A model generated the notes under the pieces. It did not search any database and was not told where the DNA came from. It saw nothing but the letters and a program-made list of their open reading frames with translations. From positions 1 to 14,349 of the forward strand of contig JAADGA010000004.1 in assembly GCA_013152615.1 (NCBI GenBank): a stretch of 14,349 nt of DNA, given 5' to 3'. How positions within the stretch are numbered: position 1 is the first letter of the stretch; each line of letters starts with the position of its first letter. Shown here one piece after another: positions 7,958-14,349 of the stretch. Source of the DNA: Alphaproteobacteria bacterium (lineage in GTDB: Bacteria; Pseudomonadota; Alphaproteobacteria; Sphingomonadales; Emcibacteraceae). The translations under genes were made by a program, and so were the position numbers.

Positions 7958-9076
7958 ATGAACAGTAATGACCGTAAATTTCTGAAAACCCCGCTTTTTG
8001 CGCTGCATCAGGAGCTCGGGGCCAAAATGGTGCCGTTTGCCGGCTATATGATGCCCGTCCACTATCCGTCGGGTATTTTGGCAGAACATAACCATACCCG
8101 TCAGGCGGCGGGATTGTTTGATGTCTCTCACATGGGGCAGGTGGTGATTACCGGCGACAAGGTGGCCCGGTGGATGGAAAGTCTGGTCCCCGGTGATATT
8201 GTTGACCTGTGTGTGGATCACATCCGCTATAGCATGTTCACCAATGAAACAGGCGGGATTCTTGACGATCTGATGATTACCAGACGGGAGAATGACCTGT
8301 TTCTGGTGGTCAATGCCGCGTGCAAGGCCAGTGATATTGCTCATATGCGCGCTCACCTGCCGACAGATATTACCCTGACCGAACTGACCGACCGGGCGCT
8401 TGTGGCCGTGCAGGGGCCGTGCGCCGCCGAAGTGTTGAGCCGCTTTGTCCCGGGGGTTGCTGATATGGATTTCATGACCTACGCTGAAATATCGCTATGC
8501 GGTGCCGACTGTATGATCAGCCGTTCGGGCTATACCGGCGAGGATGGCTATGAAATTTCACTACCGGCGGACCGGGCCGACGATATCTGCCGAATGTTGC
8601 TTGGGGAACAGGAGGTCGAAGCCATTGGCCTCGGTGCCCGTGACAGTCTGCGCCTCGAAGCCGGACTTTGTCTTTATGGTCATGATCTGACGGCGAATAC
8701 CACCCCGGTTGAGGCATCGCTGCTGTGGTCGATCAGCAAACGCCGTCGCCTTGACGGCGGCTTTCCCGGTGACAACATCATTTTAGGCCAGATTGCCAAC
8801 AAGGATTACAAACGCAGACGGGTTGGTATTCTGCCAACGGGTCGCGCCCCCGCCCGTGAAGGGACGCTGATTTTTGATGGTGAGGGCCATGAGATTGGCC
8901 GGGTGACCAGTGGTGGCTATGGCCCGACGCTGGGCCGCCCGGTTGCCATCGGTTATGTCACCCCCGAATTTACCGCGATTGATACCGAAATATTCCTGTC
9001 GGTGCGCGGCAGGAAGCTTGCCGCCCGGGTGGCGAAAACCCCGTTTGTGCCCCAACATTATTTTAGAAAAGCTTAA
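7958..9076 (+). CDS. gcvT: Glycine cleavage system T protein (aminomethyltransferase)
   Basis: This 372-residue cytoplasmic protein takes the aminomethyl group from lipoylated GcvH and passes the one-carbon unit to tetrahydrofolate, releasing ammonia. The GCV_T folate-binding domain shows FDVSHMGQV, GGILDDLMI (Asp103-Asp104, folate contact region), SGYTGEDGYE and ARDSLRLEAGLCLYGHDL. The C-terminal barrel contains GRVTSGGYGPTLG and ends normally. The length is typical. GGAG (7948-7951) lies 6 nt before the ATG. It is the first gene after the glycine riboswitch, followed by gcvH after 15 nt. Confidence 0.97.
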   Translation: MNSNDRKFLKTPLFALHQELGAKMVPFAGYMMPVHYPSGILAEHNHTRQAAGLFDVSHMGQVVITGDKVARWMESLVPGDIVDLCVDHIRYSMFTNETGGILDDLMITRRENDLFLVVNAACKASDIAHMRAHLPTDITLTELTDRALVAVQGPCAAEVLSRFVPGVADMDFMTYAEISLCGADCMISRSGYTGEDGYEISLPADRADDICRMLLGEQEVEAIGLGARDSLRLEAGLCLYGHDLTANTTPVEASLLWSISKRRRLDGGFPGDNIILGQIANKDYKRRRVGILPTGRAPAREGTLIFDGEGHEIGRVTSGGYGPTLGRPVAIGYVTPEFTAIDTEIFLSVRGRKLAARVAKTPFVPQHYFRKA

Positions 9077-9091
9077 TTTCAAGGAACCGAA

Positions 9092-9466
9092 ATGACAATT
9101 TATTATTCACAAGACCATGAATGGATCAGCGTTGAGGCGGGCATTGGTACGGTCGGCATTACCGATTATGCCCAGAATGCCCTCGGCGATATTGTCTTTG
9201 TCGAAACTCCGGAAGTGGGTCTTGCTTATGCCAAAGGCGATGAAGTCGCCGTGGTTGAATCGGTCAAGGCCGCCAGTGAAATCCTCGCCCCGGTTAGTGG
9301 CGAGGTCGTGGCGATTAATGAAAAACTGGCCGACGACCCGGCACTTGTCAACAGCCATGCGGAGGCTGACGGCTGGTTTTATCAGGTAAAAATTTCTGAT
9401 ACCGGGGAGCTGACGGCGCTGATGGATCACGATGGCTATAACGCCTTTGTTGCGGGGCTGGAATAA
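9092..9466 (+). CDS. gcvH: Glycine cleavage system H protein (lipoyl carrier)
   Basis: This 124-residue carrier shuttles the aminomethyl group between the P and T proteins on a lipoyl arm. The start SQDHEWI and the lipoylation motif [10 protein letters not shown], with the modified lysine at position 59, are both present. The glycine-rich hairpin [18 protein letters not shown] and the C-terminal GWFYQVKIS are typical. The length is normal for the family. AAGGAACCG precedes the start. The stop codon is one base from the gcvPA ATG. Confidence 0.97.
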   Translation: MTIYYSQDHEWISVEAGIGTVGITDYAQNALGDIVFVETPEVGLAYAKGDEVAVVESVKAASEILAPVSGEVVAINEKLADDPALVNSHAEADGWFYQVKISDTGELTALMDHDGYNAFVAGLE

Positions 9467-9467
9467 T

Positions 9468-10814
9468 ATGCGTAGCTTACCGCTTGCCCAGTCCGACCGG
9501 GAGCAGATGCTGGCCAAAATCGGCGTGAGCGAGGTTGATGACCTGTTCTGTGATGTCCCGGAAGCGGCCTTGCTGACGGCACCGCTCGACCTGCCGCATC
9601 ATAAGTCTGAAATGGTGGTGGAACGGTATTTTACCGCCTGTGCCGACCGGAATTCAGCCGCCGGAGCCCACCCGTTTTTCTGTGGGGCCGGGGCTTACCG
9701 CCATCATATCCCGGCGACAGTCGATCATTTGATTCAGCGCGGTGAGTTTCTGACCGCCTATACCCCCTATCAGCCGGAAATTTCTCAAGGGACGTTGCAG
9801 ACCCTGTTTGAGTTTCAGACCCAGGTCGCCCAGATCACCGGCATGGCGGTTGCCAATGCCTCGATGTATGACGGCTCCACCGCTTGCGGCGAGGCGGTGC
9901 TGATGGCCTGCCGGGCGACGCGGCGGAAGAAAATCATTCTGTCCGGCACGCTCCACCCGCACTATACCGAGGTGGTGGCGACCATGACCCGCTATAGTGA
10001 TAACACTGTCCGGGATAATCCGGTGGCGGTTTATCAGGTGCCGGACCTGATCGGCCAGATTGATGATGATACCGCCTGTGTGGTGGTGCAGAACCCGGAT
10101 TTCTTCGGTAATCTACAGGATTTTTCCGCGCTGGCAGACGCGCTTCACGCAAAAAAAGCCCTGCTGATTATGGTGGTGACTGAAGTGGTCTCGCTCGGGG
10201 TCCTGCGTTCGCCCGGGGCCATGGGCGCGGATATTGTCGCCGCAGAAGGCCAGAGCCTCGGCAATGGCCTGTGTTTTGGCGGGCCTTATGTCGGTCTGCT
10301 CGCGACCCGGCAGCAATATGTCCGCACCATGCCGGGCCGGCTGTGTGGCCAGACGACAGATACCGACGGCAGGCGCGGTTATGTGCTGACCCTGTCAACC
10401 CGCGAGCAGCATATCAGAAGGGAAAAGGCGACCAGCAATATCTGTACCAATGCCGGGCTGTGTGCGCTCGCCTTCAGTATTCACCTGACTCTGCTCGGCG
10501 AAAAGGGTTTCCGCCATCTGGCACGGCTTAATCATGCCAGGGCGGTGACGCTTGCCGAGCGGCTGGCGGCAGTGCCGGGGCTGGAGATATTGAACCAGAC
10601 TTTCTTCAATGAGTTCACCGTCGCCTTGCCGCTCAATGCCGCAGAGGTAGTGGAAACTCTGGCCCGGCGCGGGATATTGGCCGGGGTGCCGCTGTCCCGG
10701 CTTTATCCCGGCAATCAGGATATGAAAAACCGGCTGCTGGTGGCGGTCACCGAAACGGTAACGGCGGGTGATATCGACCGGCTGGTTACGGCGCTGAAGG
10801 AGTTGGTAAAATGA
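9468..10814 (+). CDS. gcvPA: Glycine dehydrogenase (decarboxylating) subunit 1
   Basis: This 448-residue protein is the N-terminal half of the two-subunit P protein, the PLP-dependent glycine decarboxylase. It pairs with GcvPB, which carries the PLP lysine. The N terminus [15 protein letters not shown] is characteristic. [44 protein letters not shown] and GLCALAF are conserved blocks. The frame extends upstream to 9432, but the ATG at 9468 gives the family N terminus and sits one base after the gcvH stop. The end overlaps the gcvPB start by 4 nt (ATGA). The subunit looks intact. Confidence 0.96.
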   Translation: MRSLPLAQSDREQMLAKIGVSEVDDLFCDVPEAALLTAPLDLPHHKSEMVVERYFTACADRNSAAGAHPFFCGAGAYRHHIPATVDHLIQRGEFLTAYTPYQPEISQGTLQTLFEFQTQVAQITGMAVANASMYDGSTACGEAVLMACRATRRKKIILSGTLHPHYTEVVATMTRYSDNTVRDNPVAVYQVPDLIGQIDDDTACVVVQNPDFFGNLQDFSALADALHAKKALLIMVVTEVVSLGVLRSPGAMGADIVAAEGQSLGNGLCFGGPYVGLLATRQQYVRTMPGRLCGQTTDTDGRRGYVLTLSTREQHIRREKATSNICTNAGLCALAFSIHLTLLGEKGFRHLARLNHARAVTLAERLAAVPGLEILNQTFFNEFTVALPLNAAEVVETLARRGILAGVPLSRLYPGNQDMKNRLLVAVTETVTAGDIDRLVTALKELVK

Positions 10815-12311
10815 CGGAATATAGCTTTACCACCGACAGCGGCAACCGCGCACTGGAGCAGCAGGAACCGCTGATTTACGACATTGGCGACCGGGAGCGC
10901 ACCGGGGTTGATCTCGAAGAAATAGCGGATTTTGACGACCGTCTCGGCGGCATTACCCGCGAGGGTGACATCGGTCTCGTCGGATTGTCGGAGCCGGAAG
11001 CAATGCGTCATTATACCCGGCTCAGCCGCAAGAATTATGCCATTGATATCGGTCGGCTTATACCCGCTCGGCTCCTGTACCATGAAACATAATCCGCGCC
11101 TTAATGAAAAGCTGGCGCGGCTGCCGGGGCTTGGTGATATTCATCCGCTGCAACCCTTGTCAACGGTGCAGGGGGCGCTCAAGCTGATGGATGAACTGGC
11201 CCATTGGCTGAAAACCCTGACCGGGATGCCGGCGGTGGCGCTGTCGCCCAAGGCCGGCGCCCACGGCGAGCTGTGCGGTCTGATGACCATTCGTGCCGCT
11301 CTTGACCAGCGCGGTGAGGACCGTTCGATCATCCTCGCGCCGGACTCCGCCCACGGCACCAATCCGGCCTCTGCCGCCCTGTGTGGCTATAAAGTCAAAA
11401 GCATTGCAGTCACCGACGGGGGTCGGGTTGATCTCGCGGCGCTGAAGGCGGCGATCGGTCCGGATGTCGCCGCGGTGATGGTCACTAACCCCAATACCTG
11501 TGGCTTGTTTGAACGCGATGTCATTGCAATCGCCGATGCCATTCATGCGGCGGGCGGCTATTTCTATTGCGACGGTGCCAATTTCAATGCCATTGTCGGC
11601 AAGGTCCGCCCCGGCGACCTCGGCGTTGATGCGATGCATATCAATCTGCACAAGACCTTCTCAACCCCGCACGGCGGTGGCGGTCCGGGGGCCGGGCCGG
11701 TGGTGCTGTCGGATGCCCTTGCCCCGTTTGCCCCGGTGCCTTATGTGGTTCATGGCGATAACGGTTTTGAGCTGGTCGAGCATAGGGCGGACGATGCGGG
11801 CAACTGTGGCCGTCTGACGGCTTTTCATGGTCAGATGGGGATGAATATCCGCGCGCTCGCCTTTATGATGTCCCACGGCGCGGACGGTCTGGCGCAGGTT
11901 GCCGCCGACAGTGTGCTCAACGCCAATTACATCATGGCGTCACTTAAAGATGTGATGACGGCGAGCTTTGACGGCCCGTGCATGCATGAATGTCTGTTTG
12001 ATGACCGCTTTCTTGCCGACACCGGGGTCACCACCCTTGATTTTGCCAAGGCGCTGATTGACGAGGGCTATCACCCGATGACAATGTATTTCCCGCTGGT
12101 GGTTCATGGCGCCATGCTGATTGAGCCGACAGAAAGCGAAAGCAAACAGTCGCTCGATCGTTTTATTGGCAGCCTGCGTCATCTGGTAGCCGAGGCAAAA
12201 GCCGGAAATGGCACCCTGTTCAGCGGCGCACCCTACCTCGCCCCGCTGAAACGTCTTGATGAGACTTTGGCCGCACGCAAACCTGTGTTACGCTGGACAG
12301 AATCGGAGTAG
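10811..12311 (+). pseudogene. gcvPB: Glycine dehydrogenase subunit 2, frameshifted
   Basis: GcvPB is the PLP-binding half of the split P protein. The frame starting at ATG 10811 reads a normal N terminus up to NYAIDIG, then ends at a TAA at 11090-11092 after 93 codons. The rest continues in the +1 frame from 11055 (GLYPLGSCTMK) to the stop at 12309-12311. It includes the HKTFSTPHGGGGPG block with the PLP lysine codon at 11652-11654. The junction is a tandem TCGG TCGG (11049-11056). Deleting one copy gives GAT ATC GGC TTA TAC and a continuous protein of about 498 residues, normal for the family. No other damage is visible, so the lesion is recent or an assembly artefact. The later ATG at 11082 would lack the first 90 residues. 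Confidence 0.9.
11049..11056 (+). repeat. 4-bp tandem duplication that breaks gcvPB
   Basis: TCGG is present twice in a row. One copy restores the frame and the conserved sequence DIGLYPLGSCTMK; two copies shift it by +1. This is the expected product of replication slippage. It is not in a homopolymer, so a simple base-calling miscount is less likely than for a run of identical bases. Confidence 0.85.
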
Positions 12312-12335
12312 GCTAAAAATAAAGGGGTAGGAAAC

Positions 12336-13544
12336 ATGGGTAAATTTCTAAAGATCAGCGGGATAACCCTGCTGGTCGTTCTGGTGGCGTTCGGCGCGTT
12401 TGTCGCGGTTAATCATAAAAAGGCGGCGCGGCTTTACGCCACAATAACCCTGTTTGACCAGGACAAGATCGTTCATAATTTCTCTCATATGGACCAGATA
12501 TTCCTGACCAAAGTGGTTAAACGCGCCGGTCCAGTCTATCATTTTGGCAGCGCCCCGGGCAAATTGCCGCAAAGCTTTATATATAAGGGCCGGAAAGTTG
12601 CCACGGCTGAGTTCCTTAAACGCCGGGCGACCACGGCGCTGCTGGTGATCAAGAACGATAATATCGTGTTTGAGAAATATTATCTCGGCACTGGTGAAAA
12701 AGACCTGCGGATTTCATGGTCGATGGCCAAATCCTTTACCGTGACCCTGTTTGGCATTGCGGTTGAAAAGGGCCTGATTGATATTGATGCCCCGGTCGAC
12801 CACTATCTGCCGGAAATGAAGGGCAGCGGTTATCAAGGGGTGCCGATCCGCGATGTCCTCGGCATGTCGTCCGGAGTGAAATGGAACGAGGATTACGGTG
12901 ATTTCTTTTCCGATATTAACCGCATGGGACGGATATTGGCAATTGGCGGCTCGCTCGATAAATTCACCACCACCCTGACCAAGGGCACCGCGCCGGGCAA
13001 AAAATTTCACTATGTCTCCATGGATAGCCATGTTATCGGCATGATCGTGCGCCGGGTGACCGGCAACAGCCTGATTACGCTGGCAGAACAGGACATCTGG
13101 TCCAAAATCGGTATGGAGGCCAACGCCGAATGGCTGACCGATTCAACCGGCACCGCCTTCGCTCTTGGCGGCTTGAATATGCGGACCCGCGATTATGCCC
13201 GCTTTGGCCGGCTGTATCTGAATAACGGTAACTGGAACGGTAAACAGGTGGTGCCCGAGGCATGGATCAAGGCGGCGACCACGCCCTCATTCCCTCATAA
13301 CGAACCCGGGCCGGACAAGTTCGGCTATGGCTTTCAGTGGTGGATCGGCCCCAATGCCCGCCCCGGCGAATTTCTTGCCGCCGGCGTTTACGGCCAGTTT
13401 ATCTATGTCAACCAGCCGGAGCATATTGTCATAGTCAAAAATTCCGCTGATCGTCATTTTATGGACAAGATCAATTCAAAATTTGAAACCATTACTTTTT
13501 TCCGCGCCATTACCGACAAGCTGCACAAAGATGCGGAGAAATAG
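12336..13544 (+). CDS. Membrane-anchored serine hydrolase (beta-lactamase/class C-like)
   Basis: This 402-residue protein has an N-terminal membrane segment or uncleaved signal at about 8-25, so it likely faces the periplasm. The catalytic SxxK motif is in SWSMAKSF (Ser129, Lys132). The second motif is HYVSMD (Tyr226), with Ser228 where classical class C beta-lactamases have Asn. LNMRTRDYARFGRLYLNNG is a typical conserved block. The overall pattern is closer to the 6-aminohexanoate-dimer hydrolase and esterase members than to true beta-lactamases, so antibiotic resistance should not be assumed. The substrate is unknown. It starts 24 nt after gcvPB with GGGGTAGGA before the ATG, so it is probably co-transcribed with the gcv genes. 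No clear terminator follows; repeats begin within about 10 nt. Confidence 0.88.
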   Translation: MGKFLKISGITLLVVLVAFGAFVAVNHKKAARLYATITLFDQDKIVHNFSHMDQIFLTKVVKRAGPVYHFGSAPGKLPQSFIYKGRKVATAEFLKRRATTALLVIKNDNIVFEKYYLGTGEKDLRISWSMAKSFTVTLFGIAVEKGLIDIDAPVDHYLPEMKGSGYQGVPIRDVLGMSSGVKWNEDYGDFFSDINRMGRILAIGGSLDKFTTTLTKGTAPGKKFHYVSMDSHVIGMIVRRVTGNSLITLAEQDIWSKIGMEANAEWLTDSTGTAFALGGLNMRTRDYARFGRLYLNNGNWNGKQVVPEAWIKAATTPSFPHNEPGPDKFGYGFQWWIGPNARPGEFLAAGVYGQFIYVNQPEHIVIVKNSADRHFMDKINSKFETITFFRAITDKLHKDAEK

Positions 13545-13698
13545 AGTTTTGGTTTTTTAAGGGGGGGGGATGTTTTTTAAGAAATGGGGGATACTCCCGC
13601 CTGCGCTAAAGCTCCGGGCGTGCGGTCGCGTATAACCGGATAGGGTTTTTGGGTTGCCTTTCTTTTTAAGAGGTGGGGGTTCCCCCCGCTCGTCGCCT

Positions 13699-13747
13699 CG
13701 CTCCCCCGCCTCGCATTGGCTCGGGCGGCCGGTCGGCCTTGCCTCAG
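13699..13747 (+). repeat. Left arm of a perfect 49-bp inverted repeat
   Basis: These 49 bases are the exact reverse complement of 13847-13895, with a 99-bp spacer. The arm contains CTCGGGCGGCCGGTCGGCC and overlaps the end of the 45-bp module shared with the left end of the window. Confidence 0.9.
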
Positions 13748-13807
13748 CCCTGCGGGCTTCGGAGGCTGAACCCTTTCCGGATAAAACTAAGGGTACCCAA
13801 TACCACC

Positions 13808-13839
13808 CTCTCCACACAATACTCAGACTCCGAAGACCA
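13808..13839 (+). repeat. 32-bp direct repeat, copy 1
   Basis: This begins CTCTCCACACAATACTCAG and ends TCCGAAGACCA. It matches 13949-13980 with one mismatch. It is followed by an AGACCAT-A-ATGGTCT palindrome (13834-13848) and then the GC-rich module. Confidence 0.9.
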
Positions 13840-13846
13840 TAATGGT

Positions 13847-13895
13847 CTGAGGCAAGGCCGACCGGCCGCCCGAGCCAATGCGAGGCGGGGGAGCG
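13847..13895 (-). repeat. Right arm of a perfect 49-bp inverted repeat
   Basis: This is the reverse complement of 13699-13747. Part of the arm recurs again in the same orientation at about 13985-14013 (CTGAGGCAAGGCCGACCGGC and following), so three copies of this module lie within 320 bp. Confidence 0.9.
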
Positions 13896-13948
13896 TGCGC
13901 GCGGGGGAGAATCCCCCATCAAACAAAAAAAAGGCCACTACCCTCACT

Positions 13949-13980
13949 CTCTCCACACAATACTCAGCCTCCGAAGACCA
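13949..13980 (+). repeat. 32-bp direct repeat, copy 2
   Basis: This is the second copy of the unit at 13808-13839, 141 bp further on, again followed by the GC-rich GGCCGACCGGCCGCCCGAGC module. The composite unit of about 65 bp is therefore duplicated, with the two copies differing in the short centre and in the 3' end. Confidence 0.9.
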
Positions 13981-14061
13981 GAGGGCTGAGGCAAGGCCGA
14001 CCGGCCGCCCGAGCGGGTGCGAGGCAAGCCTAAGCGTGAGCGCCGACGATTGAGGCCAAAT

Positions 14062-14088
14062 AAAAAATTGGAGGGAGCGGAGTTCCGC
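14062..14088 (-). terminator. Weak candidate terminator of zapA
   Basis: On the minus strand past the zapA stop, GCGG-AACT-CCGC (14088-14077) could form a small hairpin. A T6 run (14067-14062) lies 9 nt beyond it. The gap between stem and T-run is longer than usual, so the call is tentative. Confidence 0.25.
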
Positions 14089-14110
14089 CGTCACGTCAAG
14101 CCGGGAAAAG

Positions 14111-14349
14111 TTAAAAATCCGCCTGGCCGTTGGCCTCTGCTTCGCGGGTAATATCCTCAATACGTTTAAGGGCGTTGACAAGGGTTTTTTCCATATGTGC
14201 AGCCCGGTCACGCGGGTCTTTTCCGTCTGCCATATCCCGGGTCTCGTCCAGTTGATCGGCCAGCGAGATTGCGGTCATCAGCAACAGGCGAAAATCGGAA
14301 ACCGCGCCCATTGACTGGGCGATTTCCGCTGCCTTGTCCTCGACAAAAC
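14111..14349 (-). CDS. zapA: Cell division protein ZapA, 5' end outside window
   Basis: The last 78 residues are visible. They begin FVEDKAAEIAQSMGAVSDFR, followed by LLLMTAISLADQLDETRD. ZapA is a small cytoplasmic protein that bundles FtsZ filaments at the division ring. The conserved sequence after the beta sheet, A.EIA..MG....RLLLM.A..LAD.L, is clear, and the tail is a coiled-coil-like helix with KTLVNALKRIEDI. The frame is open to the window edge with no start visible. An ATG at 14311 lies inside the conserved domain and is not the real start. The gene reads toward the repeat region. Confidence 0.85.
   Translation of the reverse strand, partial: FVEDKAAEIAQSMGAVSDFRLLLMTAISLADQLDETRDMADGKDPRDRAAHMEKTLVNALKRIEDITREAEANGQADF

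Larger units (their letters stand above)
13545..14110. repeat. Gene-free mosaic of inverted and direct intergenic repeats
   Basis: No credible gene lies here; open frames of 60-155 codons are low-complexity translations of the repeats. In order: T6-AA-G9 (13553-13569); a T-run/hairpin module (13573-13600) and a 31-bp module (13600-13630), both reverse complements of the left end; a unique 32 bp; a 45-bp module (13663-13707) exactly matching the left end inverted; a GC-rich module running to 13762, whose last 25 bp (13738-13762) also match the left end; direct repeats at 13808-13839 and 13949-13980; a further inverted T-run/hairpin copy (13901-13932). The last 70 bp before zapA are not recognisably repeat. 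Confidence 0.85.

Noticed and set aside
10932..11054. Independent upstream start for the second gcvPB segment
   Set aside because: These residues are the wrong-frame reading of the gcvPB N terminus. Family sequence begins only at 11055.
12336..13544. True class C beta-lactamase
   Set aside because: It has SxxK, but the Tyr-x-Asn and KTG-type motifs are not preserved and the pattern fits esterase-like relatives better.
13557..13922. Open frame of 121 codons, minus strand
   Set aside because: It translates the repeat modules into proline-, arginine- and glycine-rich sequence with no domain. It is a by-product of GC-rich repeats.
13545..14110. CRISPR array or insertion sequence
   Set aside because: Repeats are not evenly spaced, are in both orientations and have no unique equal-length spacers. 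No transposase or target-site duplication is visible.
14040..14110. 6S RNA next to zapA
   Set aside because: 6S RNA often follows zapA in proteobacteria, but the 70 bp before the repeats is too short and I could not find the long bulged stem.
13744..14211. Open frame of 155 codons, minus strand
   Set aside because: It runs through three repeat copies and overlaps zapA in another frame.

Overview
The window reads as chromosomal DNA of an alphaproteobacterium. The supporting signs are a ZapA-type division protein, a YcgN-type cysteine-cluster protein, a glycine decarboxylase split into GcvPA and GcvPB, and a full-length SppA. The genus cannot be read from the sequence. Nearly all protein genes are housekeeping or common accessory genes. 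I see no transposase, integrase, CRISPR array, toxin-antitoxin pair or recognisable defence system, and no tRNA or rRNA.

Layout. (1) 1-150: a mosaic of GC-rich repeats and T-runs. (2) 152-697, minus: a VOC/glyoxalase-fold protein with a near-consensus promoter at 742-770. (3) 850-2778, plus: a bifunctional class A penicillin-binding protein. (4) 2791-3935, minus: a two-gene overlapping pair, a YgjP/M48-like zinc peptidase and a YcgN-like protein. (5) 4118-4693, plus: a secreted ankyrin-repeat protein. (6) 4710-7519, minus: sppA followed by ispH, joined by a TGATG stop/start overlap; the sppA leader carries a 28-bp tandem repeat. (7) 7686-13544, plus: promoter, tandem glycine riboswitch, gcvT, gcvH, gcvPA, gcvPB and a membrane-anchored serine hydrolase, tightly packed as one apparent operon. 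(8) 13545-14110: about 570 bp without a credible gene, built from inverted and direct repeats, several of them reverse complements of the left-end repeats. (9) 14111 to the window end, minus: the 3' part of zapA.

The gcv operon encodes the T, H and both P subunits of the glycine cleavage system; the L protein (lipoamide dehydrogenase) is not here. The leader riboswitch would let glycine turn on its own catabolism, and I see a candidate pairing between the second aptamer and the gcvT ribosome-binding site. The main anomaly is in gcvPB: a 4-bp tandem duplication (TCGG TCGG, 11049-11056) breaks the reading frame after about 81 codons. Removing one copy restores a full-length protein of about 498 residues. 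Either this strain's glycine cleavage system is recently broken, or the assembly has a local error.

The second point of interest is the repeat family. Modules at the left edge (15-148) recur in inverted orientation at 13573-13762, including a 45-bp exact match, and are shuffled relative to each other. They look like a mobile or recombining intergenic repeat family with no encoded protein in this window.
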